Part shown: positions 1 to 7,830 of the stretch, in pieces | Layout of the letters: every line of letters starts with the position of its first letter | Position numbering within the stretch: the stretch's first letter is position 1 | Origin: Enhygromyxa salina | GTDB lineage: Bacteria; Myxococcota_A; Polyangia; Nannocystales; Nannocystaceae | Length of the DNA: 64,000 nucleotides | Assembly: GCF_002994635.1 (NCBI RefSeq) | Contig: NZ_PVNL01000135.1 | Location: 434,001 to 498,000, forward strand | Direction: 5' to 3' | Position numbers and translations under genes: made by a program | The notes under the pieces: generated by a model | What the model was told of the DNA's origin: nothing | What the model saw: only the letters and a program-made list of their open reading frames with translations | The model's database searches: none

Positions 1-2
1 TG

Positions 3-1730
3 ATGATCGTGATCATGGGCGGGCTGTTCGCGTACGAGGTCAGCCAGTACGTGACCGCCGATGCGGTGCTCGCGGCGCCCACTGACGGCGACGCAGCTGA
101 GGACAAGACCGAGCTCACCAGCACGATCGCGCTGACGCTGGCGTTCTTGGGGGTGTTTCCGTTCATGACCGGGGCCACGATGCTGCGTGGCCGACGCAGC
201 CGCCAAAAGCGCCCGCTGACGGTCTACGACGGGTGGTCGCGGCCCACGGACTACCGCAAGCGCGCACCGGTGTGGCTGGCGATCGGCGCGGTCGTGGCCC
301 TCAGCGGCGGCGGGTTGTTCGCCTACGAGGTCAACCAGCGCGCGCCCTCCTCGGTCAACGCCGACGTCAAGCGCGGCGACATGCAGGCCTTCAAGGCCGA
401 GGAACAAGGTGGCACTGGTGGCCTGGGCCTGATCATCGGGCTGCTCGGCTTGGTCCCGCTGGTCATCGGCACGATGAACCTCCAGGAAACGCCGGTCAAA
501 CCGCGCAAGCGCCCCCCCAAGGGCGGGCACGCGCCGCGTGAGCATACGCTGTTCGAGTGGGTCGCGGCCGAGGGCCTCTACTACATCAACATCCCACCCG
601 AGACCCGCGGCAAGATCGCGCTGGGCTCGAACAAGGCCACCGTCGAGCAGCTGCGCAAGCGCTTCGGCGCCGGCTCGGGCGCCGGCGACCCGCTGCGGGT
701 CAAGCTCGGGACCAAGGCCAAGGGCAAGCTGCTCATCGGCCAGACCAAGATCCTGTTTCAGACCACCCGGCCGGCCAGCGCAGCCGCAACCCCGGTGTTT
801 CCGGTCGAGTACGTCGACCCGCTCACCCACCTTCGTCCGTCCAGCCTCGACGCGGCCTCGTTCGGAGCCGCGGCCGCGATCGCGGTGCTGCTCAGCGTGT
901 GGTTCGTGTACTTCGCGGATCGGACCCCGGCCCCCCCGGCCGAGCGGTTCATGCGGGAGATGGGCATGCCCGCGTCCTTCTACGAAGAGAAGGAAGAGGA
1001 GCCCGAAGAGACCGAAGAAAAAGACGCGCTGGTCCAGGAAGACAAGAAGGAAGAGAAAGAGAAAGAGGAGAAGGAAGAGAAGGACGACAAGCTCGAGAAG
1101 CCCGAGAACGTGTCCGAGGCGGCGTTCCAGGAGGCGCGCGGCGTCGGTGTTGCGCGTGTGCTCGGCACCTACGGTGGACCGGGCGAGGGCACCGTGCTCG
1201 ATGTGATCGAGGGCACCGAGAACAACCTCGGTGACCTGTTCGCGCAGGGCATGTCGAGCACAGAGGAGTACCGGGGCGGCGAGATCGGTGACTTTGTCGC
1301 GGGCGGCGGTGGCATCGAGTCGACCGGCAACATGGCCAAGAACGCCGGCCTGCAGACCGGCGACGGTCCGGCCGAGGTCGGCGCGACCGACAAGAAGGAG
1401 CGCAAGGTCCAGGCCAAGAGCAGCACCGACGACGTGGTCGGCGACGTCGACAAGAAGTCGGTGTCCGCCACGATCCGCCGACGCATGCCGGGCCTCGAGG
1501 CCTGCTACGAGAAGGCGCTGCGGTCCAACCAGAGCCTCAAGGGCAAGATGACCTACACGATCACGATCAACCCGTCCGGGCGCGTGACTGACGTGGACAT
1601 CGAAGACGACACCGTAGGCGACGCCTCGGTCCGCTCTTGCACCATCGCCAAGATCAAGAGCTGGCGGTTCCTGTCCGAGGGCGCCGAGGAGTCATCCGAG
1701 GTGACCTTCTCCGTAGCCTTCACCGGCTAG
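3..1730 (+). CDS. AgmX/PglI-type (TonB-like) membrane protein, probably 5'-truncated by the window edge
   Basis: The C-terminal 95 residues (about 480-575) contain a paired-Cys domain (LEACYEKAL ... VRSCTIAKIKSWRF) of the AgmX/PglI C-terminal type, a TonB-like periplasmic domain found in myxobacterial motility and envelope proteins. The N-terminus holds two related membrane hairpins (about residues 1-60 and 88-160), both carrying the octapeptide GGLFAYEV (6-13 and 103-110). A soluble domain follows (about 180-255), then a transmembrane segment (about 283-303) and a highly charged Glu/Lys stretch (about 325-370) that probably spans the periplasm. This architecture fits an energy-transducing or envelope-spanning scaffold (inference). 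The first hairpin begins at the window edge, so the true start is probably further upstream. A 3'-end repeat starts 9 bases after the stop. Confidence 0.75.
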   Translation: MIVIMGGLFAYEVSQYVTADAVLAAPTDGDAAEDKTELTSTIALTLAFLGVFPFMTGATMLRGRRSRQKRPLTVYDGWSRPTDYRKRAPVWLAIGAVVALSGGGLFAYEVNQRAPSSVNADVKRGDMQAFKAEEQGGTGGLGLIIGLLGLVPLVIGTMNLQETPVKPRKRPPKGGHAPREHTLFEWVAAEGLYYINIPPETRGKIALGSNKATVEQLRKRFGAGSGAGDPLRVKLGTKAKGKLLIGQTKILFQTTRPASAAATPVFPVEYVDPLTHLRPSSLDAASFGAAAAIAVLLSVWFVYFADRTPAPPAERFMREMGMPASFYEEKEEEPEETEEKDALVQEDKKEEKEKEEKEEKDDKLEKPENVSEAAFQEARGVGVARVLGTYGGPGEGTVLDVIEGTENNLGDLFAQGMSSTEEYRGGEIGDFVAGGGGIESTGNMAKNAGLQTGDGPAEVGATDKKERKVQAKSSTDDVVGDVDKKSVSATIRRRMPGLEACYEKALRSNQSLKGKMTYTITINPSGRVTDVDIEDDTVGDASVRSCTIAKIKSWRFLSEGAEESSEVTFSVAFTG

Positions 1731-1739
1731 CGGGTAGAT

Positions 1740-1852
1740 GACCCCCACAGACACCGTGGCAGTTCGCCGACTGCAGCCGCTGGCGCGTCTGGTCGCTTCG
1801 CTCCTCGGGGCTGTTTGTTCGCAGGCGCATGTGTGGCCCCCTGGCAGGGGGC
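1740..1852 (+). repeat. 3'-end repeat element, copy A
   Basis: This element begins GACCCCCACAG 9 bases after the stop of the AgmX-like gene and reads in the same direction. It ends in a hairpin, GCCCCCT-GGC-AGGGGGC (1836-1852; 7-bp stem, 3-base loop). Its middle (about 1768-1793) is nearly identical, in reverse complement, to 27397-27422 of copy C. Related copies follow mltG and the E1 gene. It could act as a terminator or RNA-stabilising 3' structure (inference). Confidence 0.7.
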
Positions 1853-2005
1853 TCCGAGCACACGTGCGGAACACTCTAGCGACTGGGGCTAAGTTGATTT
1901 GACGGCCAACGCCGGGCAAGCTGGTTCAGCAGGCTCGCGGTTCTCGCGGGACCTAGAAAATCAACTGGCCGCAAAGGATCCGCTGGCGCCGGCCATCAAC
2001 CCCGT

Positions 2006-2010
2006 GGAGG
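2006..2010 (+). promoter_or_regulatory. Shine-Dalgarno GGAGG
   Basis: GGAGG ends five bases before the ATG at 2016 and fixes the start of the exported protein. It is one of the few canonical ribosome binding sites in the window. Confidence 0.65.
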
Positions 2011-2015
2011 ACCTC

Positions 2016-2768
2016 ATGACCGACCGCCAACTCTCTCATCGCTCTCGGACCCGGCTCGTTCCGATTGCGTCGCTGGTCGTGATCGTGGGTCTGACCGCTG
2101 GCTTGGGCCTCGGCCGCACGGTCTGGGGCGCGCCCCCGGCCGACTCCGCCGCTGACTCCGCTGGCGAGGGTGCGTCCCCTGCCGCGACGCCCTCGGAAGC
2201 CGCCCCTGGGGCTGATGCCAGCGCTGAGTTCGACGCGATCATGGACGCAGATCCGACGTCGAGCGCGGCCACACCTCCCCCGCCACCCGACGCTGGCTTG
2301 CCTCCAGCGCAAGAACTACCCGAGACCTCCGTGCCAGGCGCGAGCACCCTGCGCGGGCAGATGGAGTCGGGCATGTCCGACCTCGGCGAGCTCGCGGTCG
2401 AGGCTCGCAACGACGCGGATCTCGTTCGCGCGACCTGTGTGCTCGACAAGCAAGATCGCGCCAACGACGTGATGGATCTTGGCACCAGCGAGCTGCTGGT
2501 CATTCGTGACCCTGGCGCGAGTGAGCAGGCGCGAGGCTTCGCGCTCGAGAAGCTCGAGGCCGCGGCGAACCGCATCGATCTGCTCGTCGAAGAAGCCAAG
2601 GCCTGCACAGGTCAGGAGGGCCCGGAGGACGAAGTCGACATCGTGCGCAACCAGTCCGACGAGCCTCAGACGGTCCCCATGTGGGATCCCAGCTTGGGCC
2701 TTGGCCACAACCCTGTGCCACCGCCGCTCGACGGCGGGTGGCCACCGGTAGCGAGCCCGATCGAATGA
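2016..2768 (+). CDS. Exported or membrane-anchored protein of the polysaccharide export locus, unknown function
   Basis: The chosen ATG has a clear GGAGG at 2006-2010, five bases upstream; the frame is open further upstream, but that part crosses non-coding-looking sequence. The 250-residue product has a basic N-terminus and a hydrophobic segment (about 15-37) that is either a signal peptide or an anchor. A low-complexity Ala/Pro/Asp stretch (about 40-105) is followed by a mostly helical region (about 110-205) with two cysteines, and a Pro-rich tail. I do not recognise a family. It lies 70 bases before the barrel gene on the same strand, so it is probably a periplasmic accessory of that locus (inference). 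Codon use is like its neighbours. Confidence 0.7.
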   Translation: MTDRQLSHRSRTRLVPIASLVVIVGLTAGLGLGRTVWGAPPADSAADSAGEGASPAATPSEAAPGADASAEFDAIMDADPTSSAATPPPPPDAGLPPAQELPETSVPGASTLRGQMESGMSDLGELAVEARNDADLVRATCVLDKQDRANDVMDLGTSELLVIRDPGASEQARGFALEKLEAAANRIDLLVEEAKACTGQEGPEDEVDIVRNQSDEPQTVPMWDPSLGLGHNPVPPPLDGGWPPVASPIE

Positions 2769-2838
2769 TCTCGCTCGGCTCCGGGACGACCGAGACGGCC
2801 GCGACGGCCGGGGCGGCCGAATCGGCCACCACTTAACC

Positions 2839-4251
2839 TTGAACTGCAGGTCTACATCACGACGAGGACGCCTCGAGCTCTTGCTCGCGTTCGTGCTGTC
2901 GCTCTTGGTGCTGGGTTTGGCGCCGGGCTTGGTGCATGCGTCGACCCCCGGCGGTCCGAGCATGGCGCCCGGCAACCCGGCGACCCAGGTTCCTCGGGTC
3001 GCTGACGGCCCGGGGCTCAAGACCGGCAAGAACTCGACCTTCCACGGCGGCGCGGCCCTGTCGATCGGCTTCGACTCCAACGTGTTCTCCGAGGTCCGCG
3101 AGCGTCGGCCGCAGCCGGCCGCCTACGCGCTGCCTTCGGTGTGGCTGACGATCGAGAACCGTCCGCTGCGGCGCGGCCTGCTCGACACGCCGCCCAAGAG
3201 CAGCGGGCGCAAGGTCGATTATCACTTCGGGCTGCTCGCGGGCTGGCGCCTGTACCTGACCGGTCGGCCCACGGTCTGGCAGGCCAGCAAGCTCAACATC
3301 GCCGCCAACGCCAGGGTCATGTTCGCGCCCGGGCGGCGGTTCTCGTTTGCGATCGAGGACGACTTCAACCGGATCGGCGAGCCGACCAACTTCGAGGCCG
3401 GGCGCTCGTACAACTTCAACCGGATCGACAACTCGGCCGCGCTGCGGTTCTTGCTCCGGCCCAGCGGCGGCCGGCTGAGCCTCAACGTCGCCTATCGCAA
3501 CGAGCTCCTGTACTTCGAGAGCGGCAGCATCAGCACGGCCGATCGCATCATCAACGGCGCCGAGACCGAGACCAAGTACCGGTTTCGGGATCGCAGCGCG
3601 TTCGCGGTCCGCTACTCGTACCACTACACCTACTACTTGTGCTGCACGGATGTCGGGATCGGCCGCAACGAGGACTCGCACGCGCACCGGTTGCTCGGCG
3701 GCTACGTGGGCCAGCTCGGCAAGAAGGTCGTGCTCGACGTGTTCGGCGGCTGGGGCTGGGGCCTGTACAAGCAAGACACCAGCGGGCCCAACCACAACAA
3801 GTTCATCGGCTACGCGGCGCTGGGTGTGTTCCCCACCCCCAAGACCCAGATCGGGCTGCGGGTCGGTCACGACTTCCACGACTCGGTGTTCGGGAACTAC
3901 TTCAACGACGTCGGCGGGTCGCTGGTCGCCAGCCATGTGTTTCGCTGGAAGATGGGCCTCGACGCCGGATTCGGGGTCTACGGCCGGCGCTACGCGGGCC
4001 TGCCGATCCCCGGCGTGGATACCCAGGAGATCACCGGCTACACCGGCGCCGACGGGTTCGTCCGCCGCGACACCCTGATCTCGCTCAACCTGCAGCTCGA
4101 GCAGCCGTTCGGGAAGTACCTGGTGGTCGGGGCTCGCTACTCGATCGCGGCGGATCTGACTGACTTCGTCGTCGACTACGCCGACGGGTACTCCAACGCA
4201 GGCCGCTTCACCCGCCACCTGCTCATGGGCTTCGTGGCCGTGAGGTACTGA
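2839..4251 (+). CDS. Outer-membrane beta-barrel protein, probable polysaccharide export porin (Wzp-like)
   Basis: The product is 470 residues if it starts at TTG 2839; a signal peptide (LELLLAFVLSLLVLGLAPG, ending near VHAS) follows a basic N-terminus, so a start near here is required although no ribosome site is obvious. The mature protein is built of alternating amphipathic strands rich in aromatic residues and ends in ...MGFVAVRY, the terminal aromatic expected of an outer-membrane barrel. The OPX lipoprotein starts 1 base after the stop, so the two are almost certainly co-translated. In myxobacteria, separate barrel porins are known to work with short OPX proteins that lack their own membrane pore; this pair matches that arrangement (family knowledge plus inference). 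Confidence 0.75.
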   Translation: MNCRSTSRRGRLELLLAFVLSLLVLGLAPGLVHASTPGGPSMAPGNPATQVPRVADGPGLKTGKNSTFHGGAALSIGFDSNVFSEVRERRPQPAAYALPSVWLTIENRPLRRGLLDTPPKSSGRKVDYHFGLLAGWRLYLTGRPTVWQASKLNIAANARVMFAPGRRFSFAIEDDFNRIGEPTNFEAGRSYNFNRIDNSAALRFLLRPSGGRLSLNVAYRNELLYFESGSISTADRIINGAETETKYRFRDRSAFAVRYSYHYTYYLCCTDVGIGRNEDSHAHRLLGGYVGQLGKKVVLDVFGGWGWGLYKQDTSGPNHNKFIGYAALGVFPTPKTQIGLRVGHDFHDSVFGNYFNDVGGSLVASHVFRWKMGLDAGFGVYGRRYAGLPIPGVDTQEITGYTGADGFVRRDTLISLNLQLEQPFGKYLVVGARYSIAADLTDFVVDYADGYSNAGRFTRHLLMGFVAVRY

Positions 4252-4252
4252 C

Positions 4253-4849
4253 GTGCGCAGGTTCAGCGCTTGGTTGCTCGGGGTCTTGCTGGTGGTGCTG
4301 GCTGGCGGCTGCTTCGAGCCTGATCACAGCCTGATCCCGCCTGCGCAGCCGGTCGAGGTGACCTCGGGGTTGACGGCCGGGGACGTGTTCGAGGTTCGGG
4401 TGTTCGGTGAAGAGGACATCGGCGGCACGTTTCAGGTCCAAGACGACGGGACGATCGACTTTCCGCTGATCGGCAGGGTCGACGTGACCGACAAGACGCA
4501 GGCGGCCCTCGCCGCGCTGCTCGAGCAGCAGCTGGGCGACGGCTACCTGCGGAGCCCGCACGTCACGGTGGTCCTGACCTCGCGCGAGAACCTCGAGGTC
4601 AGCGTGCTCGGCCAGGTCACCCGGCCCGGCACGTTCCCCTACGCCGAGAAGCTGACGCTGGTCCAGGCGATCTCCGAGGCTGGGGGGCTCAACGAGCTGG
4701 CCCACGCGCGGCGGGTGAAGCTGACCCGCAAGGGGCCGACCGGGGTCGGGACCTACGAGGTCTCGATCAAGGCGATCACCGAGGGGCGGGAGCCGGATCT
4801 GCTGCTGCAGCCCGGCGACATCATCTTCGTTCCGCTCGCTCCGATATGA
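4253..4849 (+). CDS. Polysaccharide export OPX (Wza-like) lipoprotein, short form
   Basis: The 198-residue lipoprotein has a signal sequence with lipobox LAGGC (Cys20). A polysaccharide-export domain (about 37-110, including LTAGDVFEVRVFGEED and DDGTIDFPLIGRV) is followed by one SLBB-type domain (about 112-175, VSVLGQVTRPGTFPY...AISEAGGL). It ends at LQPGDIIFVPLAPI and lacks the C-terminal amphipathic helix that forms the outer-membrane pore in E. coli Wza. That absence explains the adjacent beta-barrel gene, whose stop is separated from this GTG start by one base. Role: periplasmic part of an exopolysaccharide exit channel. No glycosyltransferase, Wzx, Wzy or Wzc gene is in the window. Confidence 0.88.
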   Translation: MRRFSAWLLGVLLVVLAGGCFEPDHSLIPPAQPVEVTSGLTAGDVFEVRVFGEEDIGGTFQVQDDGTIDFPLIGRVDVTDKTQAALAALLEQQLGDGYLRSPHVTVVLTSRENLEVSVLGQVTRPGTFPYAEKLTLVQAISEAGGLNELAHARRVKLTRKGPTGVGTYEVSIKAITEGREPDLLLQPGDIIFVPLAPI

Positions 4850-4909
4850 CGATCGGTGGCCTGAACCAGTGCGGGTTTGGCGATTTTTTTGTACGTGGGC
4901 GGGTTCGGA

Positions 4910-4915
4910 TACACT
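4910..4915 (+). promoter_or_regulatory. -10-like TACACT, nine bases before the Hsp70 start
   Basis: TACACT is followed by nine bases and then ATG (4925), without a Shine-Dalgarno sequence. It predicts a transcript starting within a few bases of the ATG and supports this start over the longer open frame. Confidence 0.45.
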
Positions 4916-4924
4916 CGTAGACGG

Positions 4925-6556
4925 ATGACGGATCCGAACATCGTCCTGGGGATCGACCTGGGCACGACGAATTCGGCCTGCGCGGTCGTTCAAGATGGGC
5001 GCGCGTCGGTGGTTCGGCGTGGCGAGGATCGCATCGTCCCGTCGGTGATCGCGGTGCTGTCGAACGGCGAGCTCGCGGTCGGCAGCGAGGCGAAGCTGCA
5101 GCGCGCGATCGATCCGGCCCAGGTGGTGTACAGCGCCAAGCGGCTAATTGGCCGGCGGTTCTCGTCGCCCGAGGTCCAGCGGATGGTGCGGTCGATGCCG
5201 TATCGGATCGTCGAAGGCAACAACGAGTCGGTGATGATCGAGGTCGGCGGACGGCGCCTGAGCGTGGTCGAGATCTCGTCGCTGATCCTCAAGTACCTGC
5301 GGCAGATGGCCGAGGAGGCGCTGGGTCGGCGGGTCAAGAAGGCCGTGATCGCGGTCCCGGCCAACTTCACGGACTCGCAGCGCAGCGCGACGAGGATCGC
5401 GGCGCGGCTGGCCGGGCTCGATGTGATCCGGGTGATCAACGAGCCGACCGCGGCGGCGCTGGCCTACGGCTACATCGAAGACATGGACCGGCGGATCGCC
5501 GTCTATGACTTCGGCGGCGGGACCTTCGACGTCACGCTGCTGCAGATCACGCGCAACGTGTTCGAGGTGCTGTCGACCTCGGGCGAGATGTTCCTGGGCG
5601 GCGACGACGTCGACGCGGTGATCCTCGAGCGCATGGCGGCGGTCTACATGCAGCAGCACGGGGTCGATCTGCGCGGGGATCCGCGGGCGATGGAGCAGCT
5701 GCGGGCGGTCGCCGAGCAGGTCAAGATCCAGCTGTCCGAGACCTCGCACTCGTCGATCCGCGTGGCCAACGTGCCGCCGGGCAGCAACCGCGACCTCGAG
5801 TTCTCGCTGTCCGAAGCCGAGCTGCGCAGCATCGCCGGGCCGATCATCCGACGCACGATCCCGGTCTGCGAGGACGCGATGCGGGTCGCGGGCGTCGGCG
5901 CCTCCCAGATCGACGAGATCGTGCTGGTCGGCGGCACCACCCGCCTGCCGCTGGTCCGCGAGGTCATCCAGGAGATCTTTGGCAAGCCGCCGCAGACCTC
6001 GATCAACCCGATGAGCGTGGTCGCCGTGGGCGCCGCGATCCAGGGCGCCGCGCTGCTCGGCTCGCTGGTGCCGATGGCCAGCGGCGGGGTCTCGATGCCG
6101 AGCATGGCTCAGAGCGCGGTGCTGCTCGACGTGACCCCGCGGAGCCTGGGCGTCGGCACGATCGGCGGCAACGTCGACTTCATCATCGAGCGAAACTCGG
6201 TGATCCCCGTCGAGCAGACCCGGGTGTTCACGACCACGACCGACAGCCAACGCTACGTCCGGATCCAGGTGTGCCAGGGCGAGAGCGCCAACTTCGACGG
6301 CAACACCAAGCTCGGCGAGATCCTGCTGACGGGCCTGCGCGAGGCCCCGCGCGGCTCGGTGAGCGTGGCGGTCACATTCGAGATCAACACCGACGGCCTG
6401 CTCGAGGTCCGCGCGCTCGACCAGGACACTGGTCAGGAGCAGGTCGCGACCATGCGGGTGCTCGGTGGCCTGCCGCAGGACGAAGTCGAGGCGATCATGG
6501 CCCGCGCGCAGGAGCTGCGCGGCCCCGGCGACGGCTCCGTCGCGCGACGGCTCTGA
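4925..6556 (+). CDS. Hsp70 (DnaK-family) chaperone with truncated lid
   Basis: The 543-residue product carries the Hsp70 nucleotide-binding signatures: GIDLGTTNS (9-17), INEPTAAALAYG (171-182), VYDFGGGTFDV (193-203) and the adenosine-site loop IVLVGGTTRLP. The beta-sandwich substrate domain (about 390-510) is present (LLDVTPRSLGVGTIGG, RNSVIPVEQTRVFTT). The protein then ends after a short helix, whereas DnaK of about 640 residues continues through a helical lid, so the lid and tail are missing. A J-domain gene follows 59 bases downstream on the same strand, giving a local Hsp70/J-protein pair. It is probably a specialised paralogue rather than the housekeeping DnaK, since no grpE is adjacent (inference). 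Confidence 0.92.
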   Translation: MTDPNIVLGIDLGTTNSACAVVQDGRASVVRRGEDRIVPSVIAVLSNGELAVGSEAKLQRAIDPAQVVYSAKRLIGRRFSSPEVQRMVRSMPYRIVEGNNESVMIEVGGRRLSVVEISSLILKYLRQMAEEALGRRVKKAVIAVPANFTDSQRSATRIAARLAGLDVIRVINEPTAAALAYGYIEDMDRRIAVYDFGGGTFDVTLLQITRNVFEVLSTSGEMFLGGDDVDAVILERMAAVYMQQHGVDLRGDPRAMEQLRAVAEQVKIQLSETSHSSIRVANVPPGSNRDLEFSLSEAELRSIAGPIIRRTIPVCEDAMRVAGVGASQIDEIVLVGGTTRLPLVREVIQEIFGKPPQTSINPMSVVAVGAAIQGAALLGSLVPMASGGVSMPSMAQSAVLLDVTPRSLGVGTIGGNVDFIIERNSVIPVEQTRVFTTTTDSQRYVRIQVCQGESANFDGNTKLGEILLTGLREAPRGSVSVAVTFEINTDGLLEVRALDQDTGQEQVATMRVLGGLPQDEVEAIMARAQELRGPGDGSVARRL

Positions 6557-6600
6557 GCCCTGGGTTTCTACTGCGCCTGTGAGGTCTCCGAGACTTCTGA

Positions 6601-6606
6601 TAGGCT
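6601..6606 (+). promoter_or_regulatory. -10-like TAGGCT before the J-domain gene
   Basis: TAGGCT, nine bases, then ATG 6616. The start has no Shine-Dalgarno sequence. The spacing matches the near-leaderless pattern seen at many starts in the window. Confidence 0.45.
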
Positions 6607-6615
6607 CGTCGGGAA

Positions 6616-7134
6616 ATGTCGAAGTCCGGCATGGGAGAGCTGGTGTCTGAGGTCGCGCGTCTCAGCAATGAGATCGAGACGCTGAGCTACTACGACTTTC
6701 TCGGGGTCACGCCCAGGGCCGACTACATCGGCATTCGTGACGCGTTCTACACTCGCGCGCAGCAGTTCCACCCGGATCGCTTCGTGTCGATGGAGGGCGA
6801 GACCGTCAAGCGGGCGGTCTACACGGTCTACAAGCGCATGACCGAGGCCTACCAGGTGCTCAGCGATCCCGAGCTGCGCTCGGCCTACGATCAGGCGCTG
6901 CCATCGGGGGCCGTGCGGCTCGCGGCGGAGTCCCGCTCGCGCCGCCTCGACGCCGACGAGCGCCAGGTCTCCAACCCGTTCGCCCGCATCTACCTGCGGG
7001 CCGGACGGCGCAAGTACGAGACCGGGGATCTCAACGGCGCGTGGATCGACTGCGAGCTCGGGCTGTCCCTCGAAGAGACCCCGCCCTTGCGCAACCTGCA
7101 TGTCGCGGTCGTCAAGGCCCTAGCTGGCCGCTAA
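6616..7134 (+). CDS. J-domain protein (DnaJ-like co-chaperone)
   Basis: The 172-residue protein has a J-domain at about 25-90: the YYDFLGVTP helix start, the invariant HPD at 52-54 (QFHPDRF) and the YQVLSDPELRSAYD end. There is no Gly/Phe region, zinc-finger domain or canonical DnaJ C-terminal domain. The last 60 residues (NPFARIYLRAGRRKYETGDLNGAWIDCELGLSLE) look like a single TPR-type helical pair. It should stimulate an Hsp70 ATPase, most simply the truncated Hsp70 encoded just upstream (inference from adjacency). hisB starts ten bases after its stop, though hisB has its own -10-like site. Confidence 0.88.
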   Translation: MSKSGMGELVSEVARLSNEIETLSYYDFLGVTPRADYIGIRDAFYTRAQQFHPDRFVSMEGETVKRAVYTVYKRMTEAYQVLSDPELRSAYDQALPSGAVRLAAESRSRRLDADERQVSNPFARIYLRAGRRKYETGDLNGAWIDCELGLSLEETPPLRNLHVAVVKALAGR

Positions 7135-7137
7135 GAT
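7132..7137 (+). promoter_or_regulatory. -10-like TAAGAT before hisB
   Basis: TAAGAT overlaps the stop codon of the J-domain gene and is followed by seven bases and the GTG start (7145). It suggests that hisB has its own leaderless transcript. Confidence 0.4.
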
Positions 7138-7144
7138 TCCGCCC

Positions 7145-7762
7145 GTGCAAGACACGGTCGCCAGCGTTCGTCGAGCCGAGGTCGAGCGGACCACCCGTGA
7201 GACGCAGATCCGCGTGGCCTTGGCGCTGCCCGGGGACGCCCCGGCGCCGCCGAAGATCAGCACACCCGTGCCGTTCTTGTCGCACATGCTCGAGGCCCTC
7301 GCCCGGCATGGCGCGATCGGACTCGAGGTCGAGGCCAGCGGCGACGTGGAGATCGACGATCACCACACCGTCGAAGACGTCGGCCTGGTACTTGGGCAGG
7401 CCCTGGATCAGGCGCTCGGCGATCGCACCGGGATCTACCGCTACGGGCACTTCTCACTGGCAATGGACGAGACCCTCGTCGACGTCGCACTGGATCTCGG
7501 CGGCCGGCCTTACCTGGTCTACGACCTGCCGGCGATCTCGGGCAAGTGGATCGGGCGGTTCGACTGCGAACTAGTCCGCGAGTTCTATCAGGCGCTGGCC
7601 GTGCAGGCGCGGATGAACCTGCACGTGCACCTGCGGGCGGGGGGGAACGCTCACCATGTGGTGGAGGCGTCGTTCAAGGGGCTGGCGCGGGCGCTGCGAA
7701 TGGCTTGTGGTCGGGATCCGGCGGCGGCGGGGGTGGTTCCGTCGACCAAAGGGGTGATCTAG
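7145..7762 (+). CDS. hisB: Imidazoleglycerol-phosphate dehydratase
   Basis: HisB dehydrates imidazole-glycerol phosphate to imidazole-acetol phosphate in histidine biosynthesis, with a di-manganese centre. The 205-residue protein has the usual length for the monofunctional enzyme. It shows both metal-binding signatures: DDHHTVEDVG in the first half and GNAHHVVEASFKGLARAL in the second, plus the conserved N-terminal VPFLSHML and the C-terminal PSTKGVI. The GTG start gives VQDTVASVRRAEVERTTRET, the usual N-terminus. No other his gene is within the window, so the pathway genes are dispersed in this genome. Confidence 0.95.
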   Translation: MQDTVASVRRAEVERTTRETQIRVALALPGDAPAPPKISTPVPFLSHMLEALARHGAIGLEVEASGDVEIDDHHTVEDVGLVLGQALDQALGDRTGIYRYGHFSLAMDETLVDVALDLGGRPYLVYDLPAISGKWIGRFDCELVREFYQALAVQARMNLHVHLRAGGNAHHVVEASFKGLARALRMACGRDPAAAGVVPSTKGVI

Positions 7763-7830
7763 GGCGTTGTGTTCGGGGGCTTCTGTGAATTGGGGGCGGC
7801 GCGCACGACTCCGCATGCGATCCGCAAACT

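Noticed and set aside
4884..4890. T7 run considered as an intrinsic terminator of the polysaccharide export genes
   Set aside because: Only a very short stem can be formed upstream, so it is not supported as a terminator, though it cannot be excluded.
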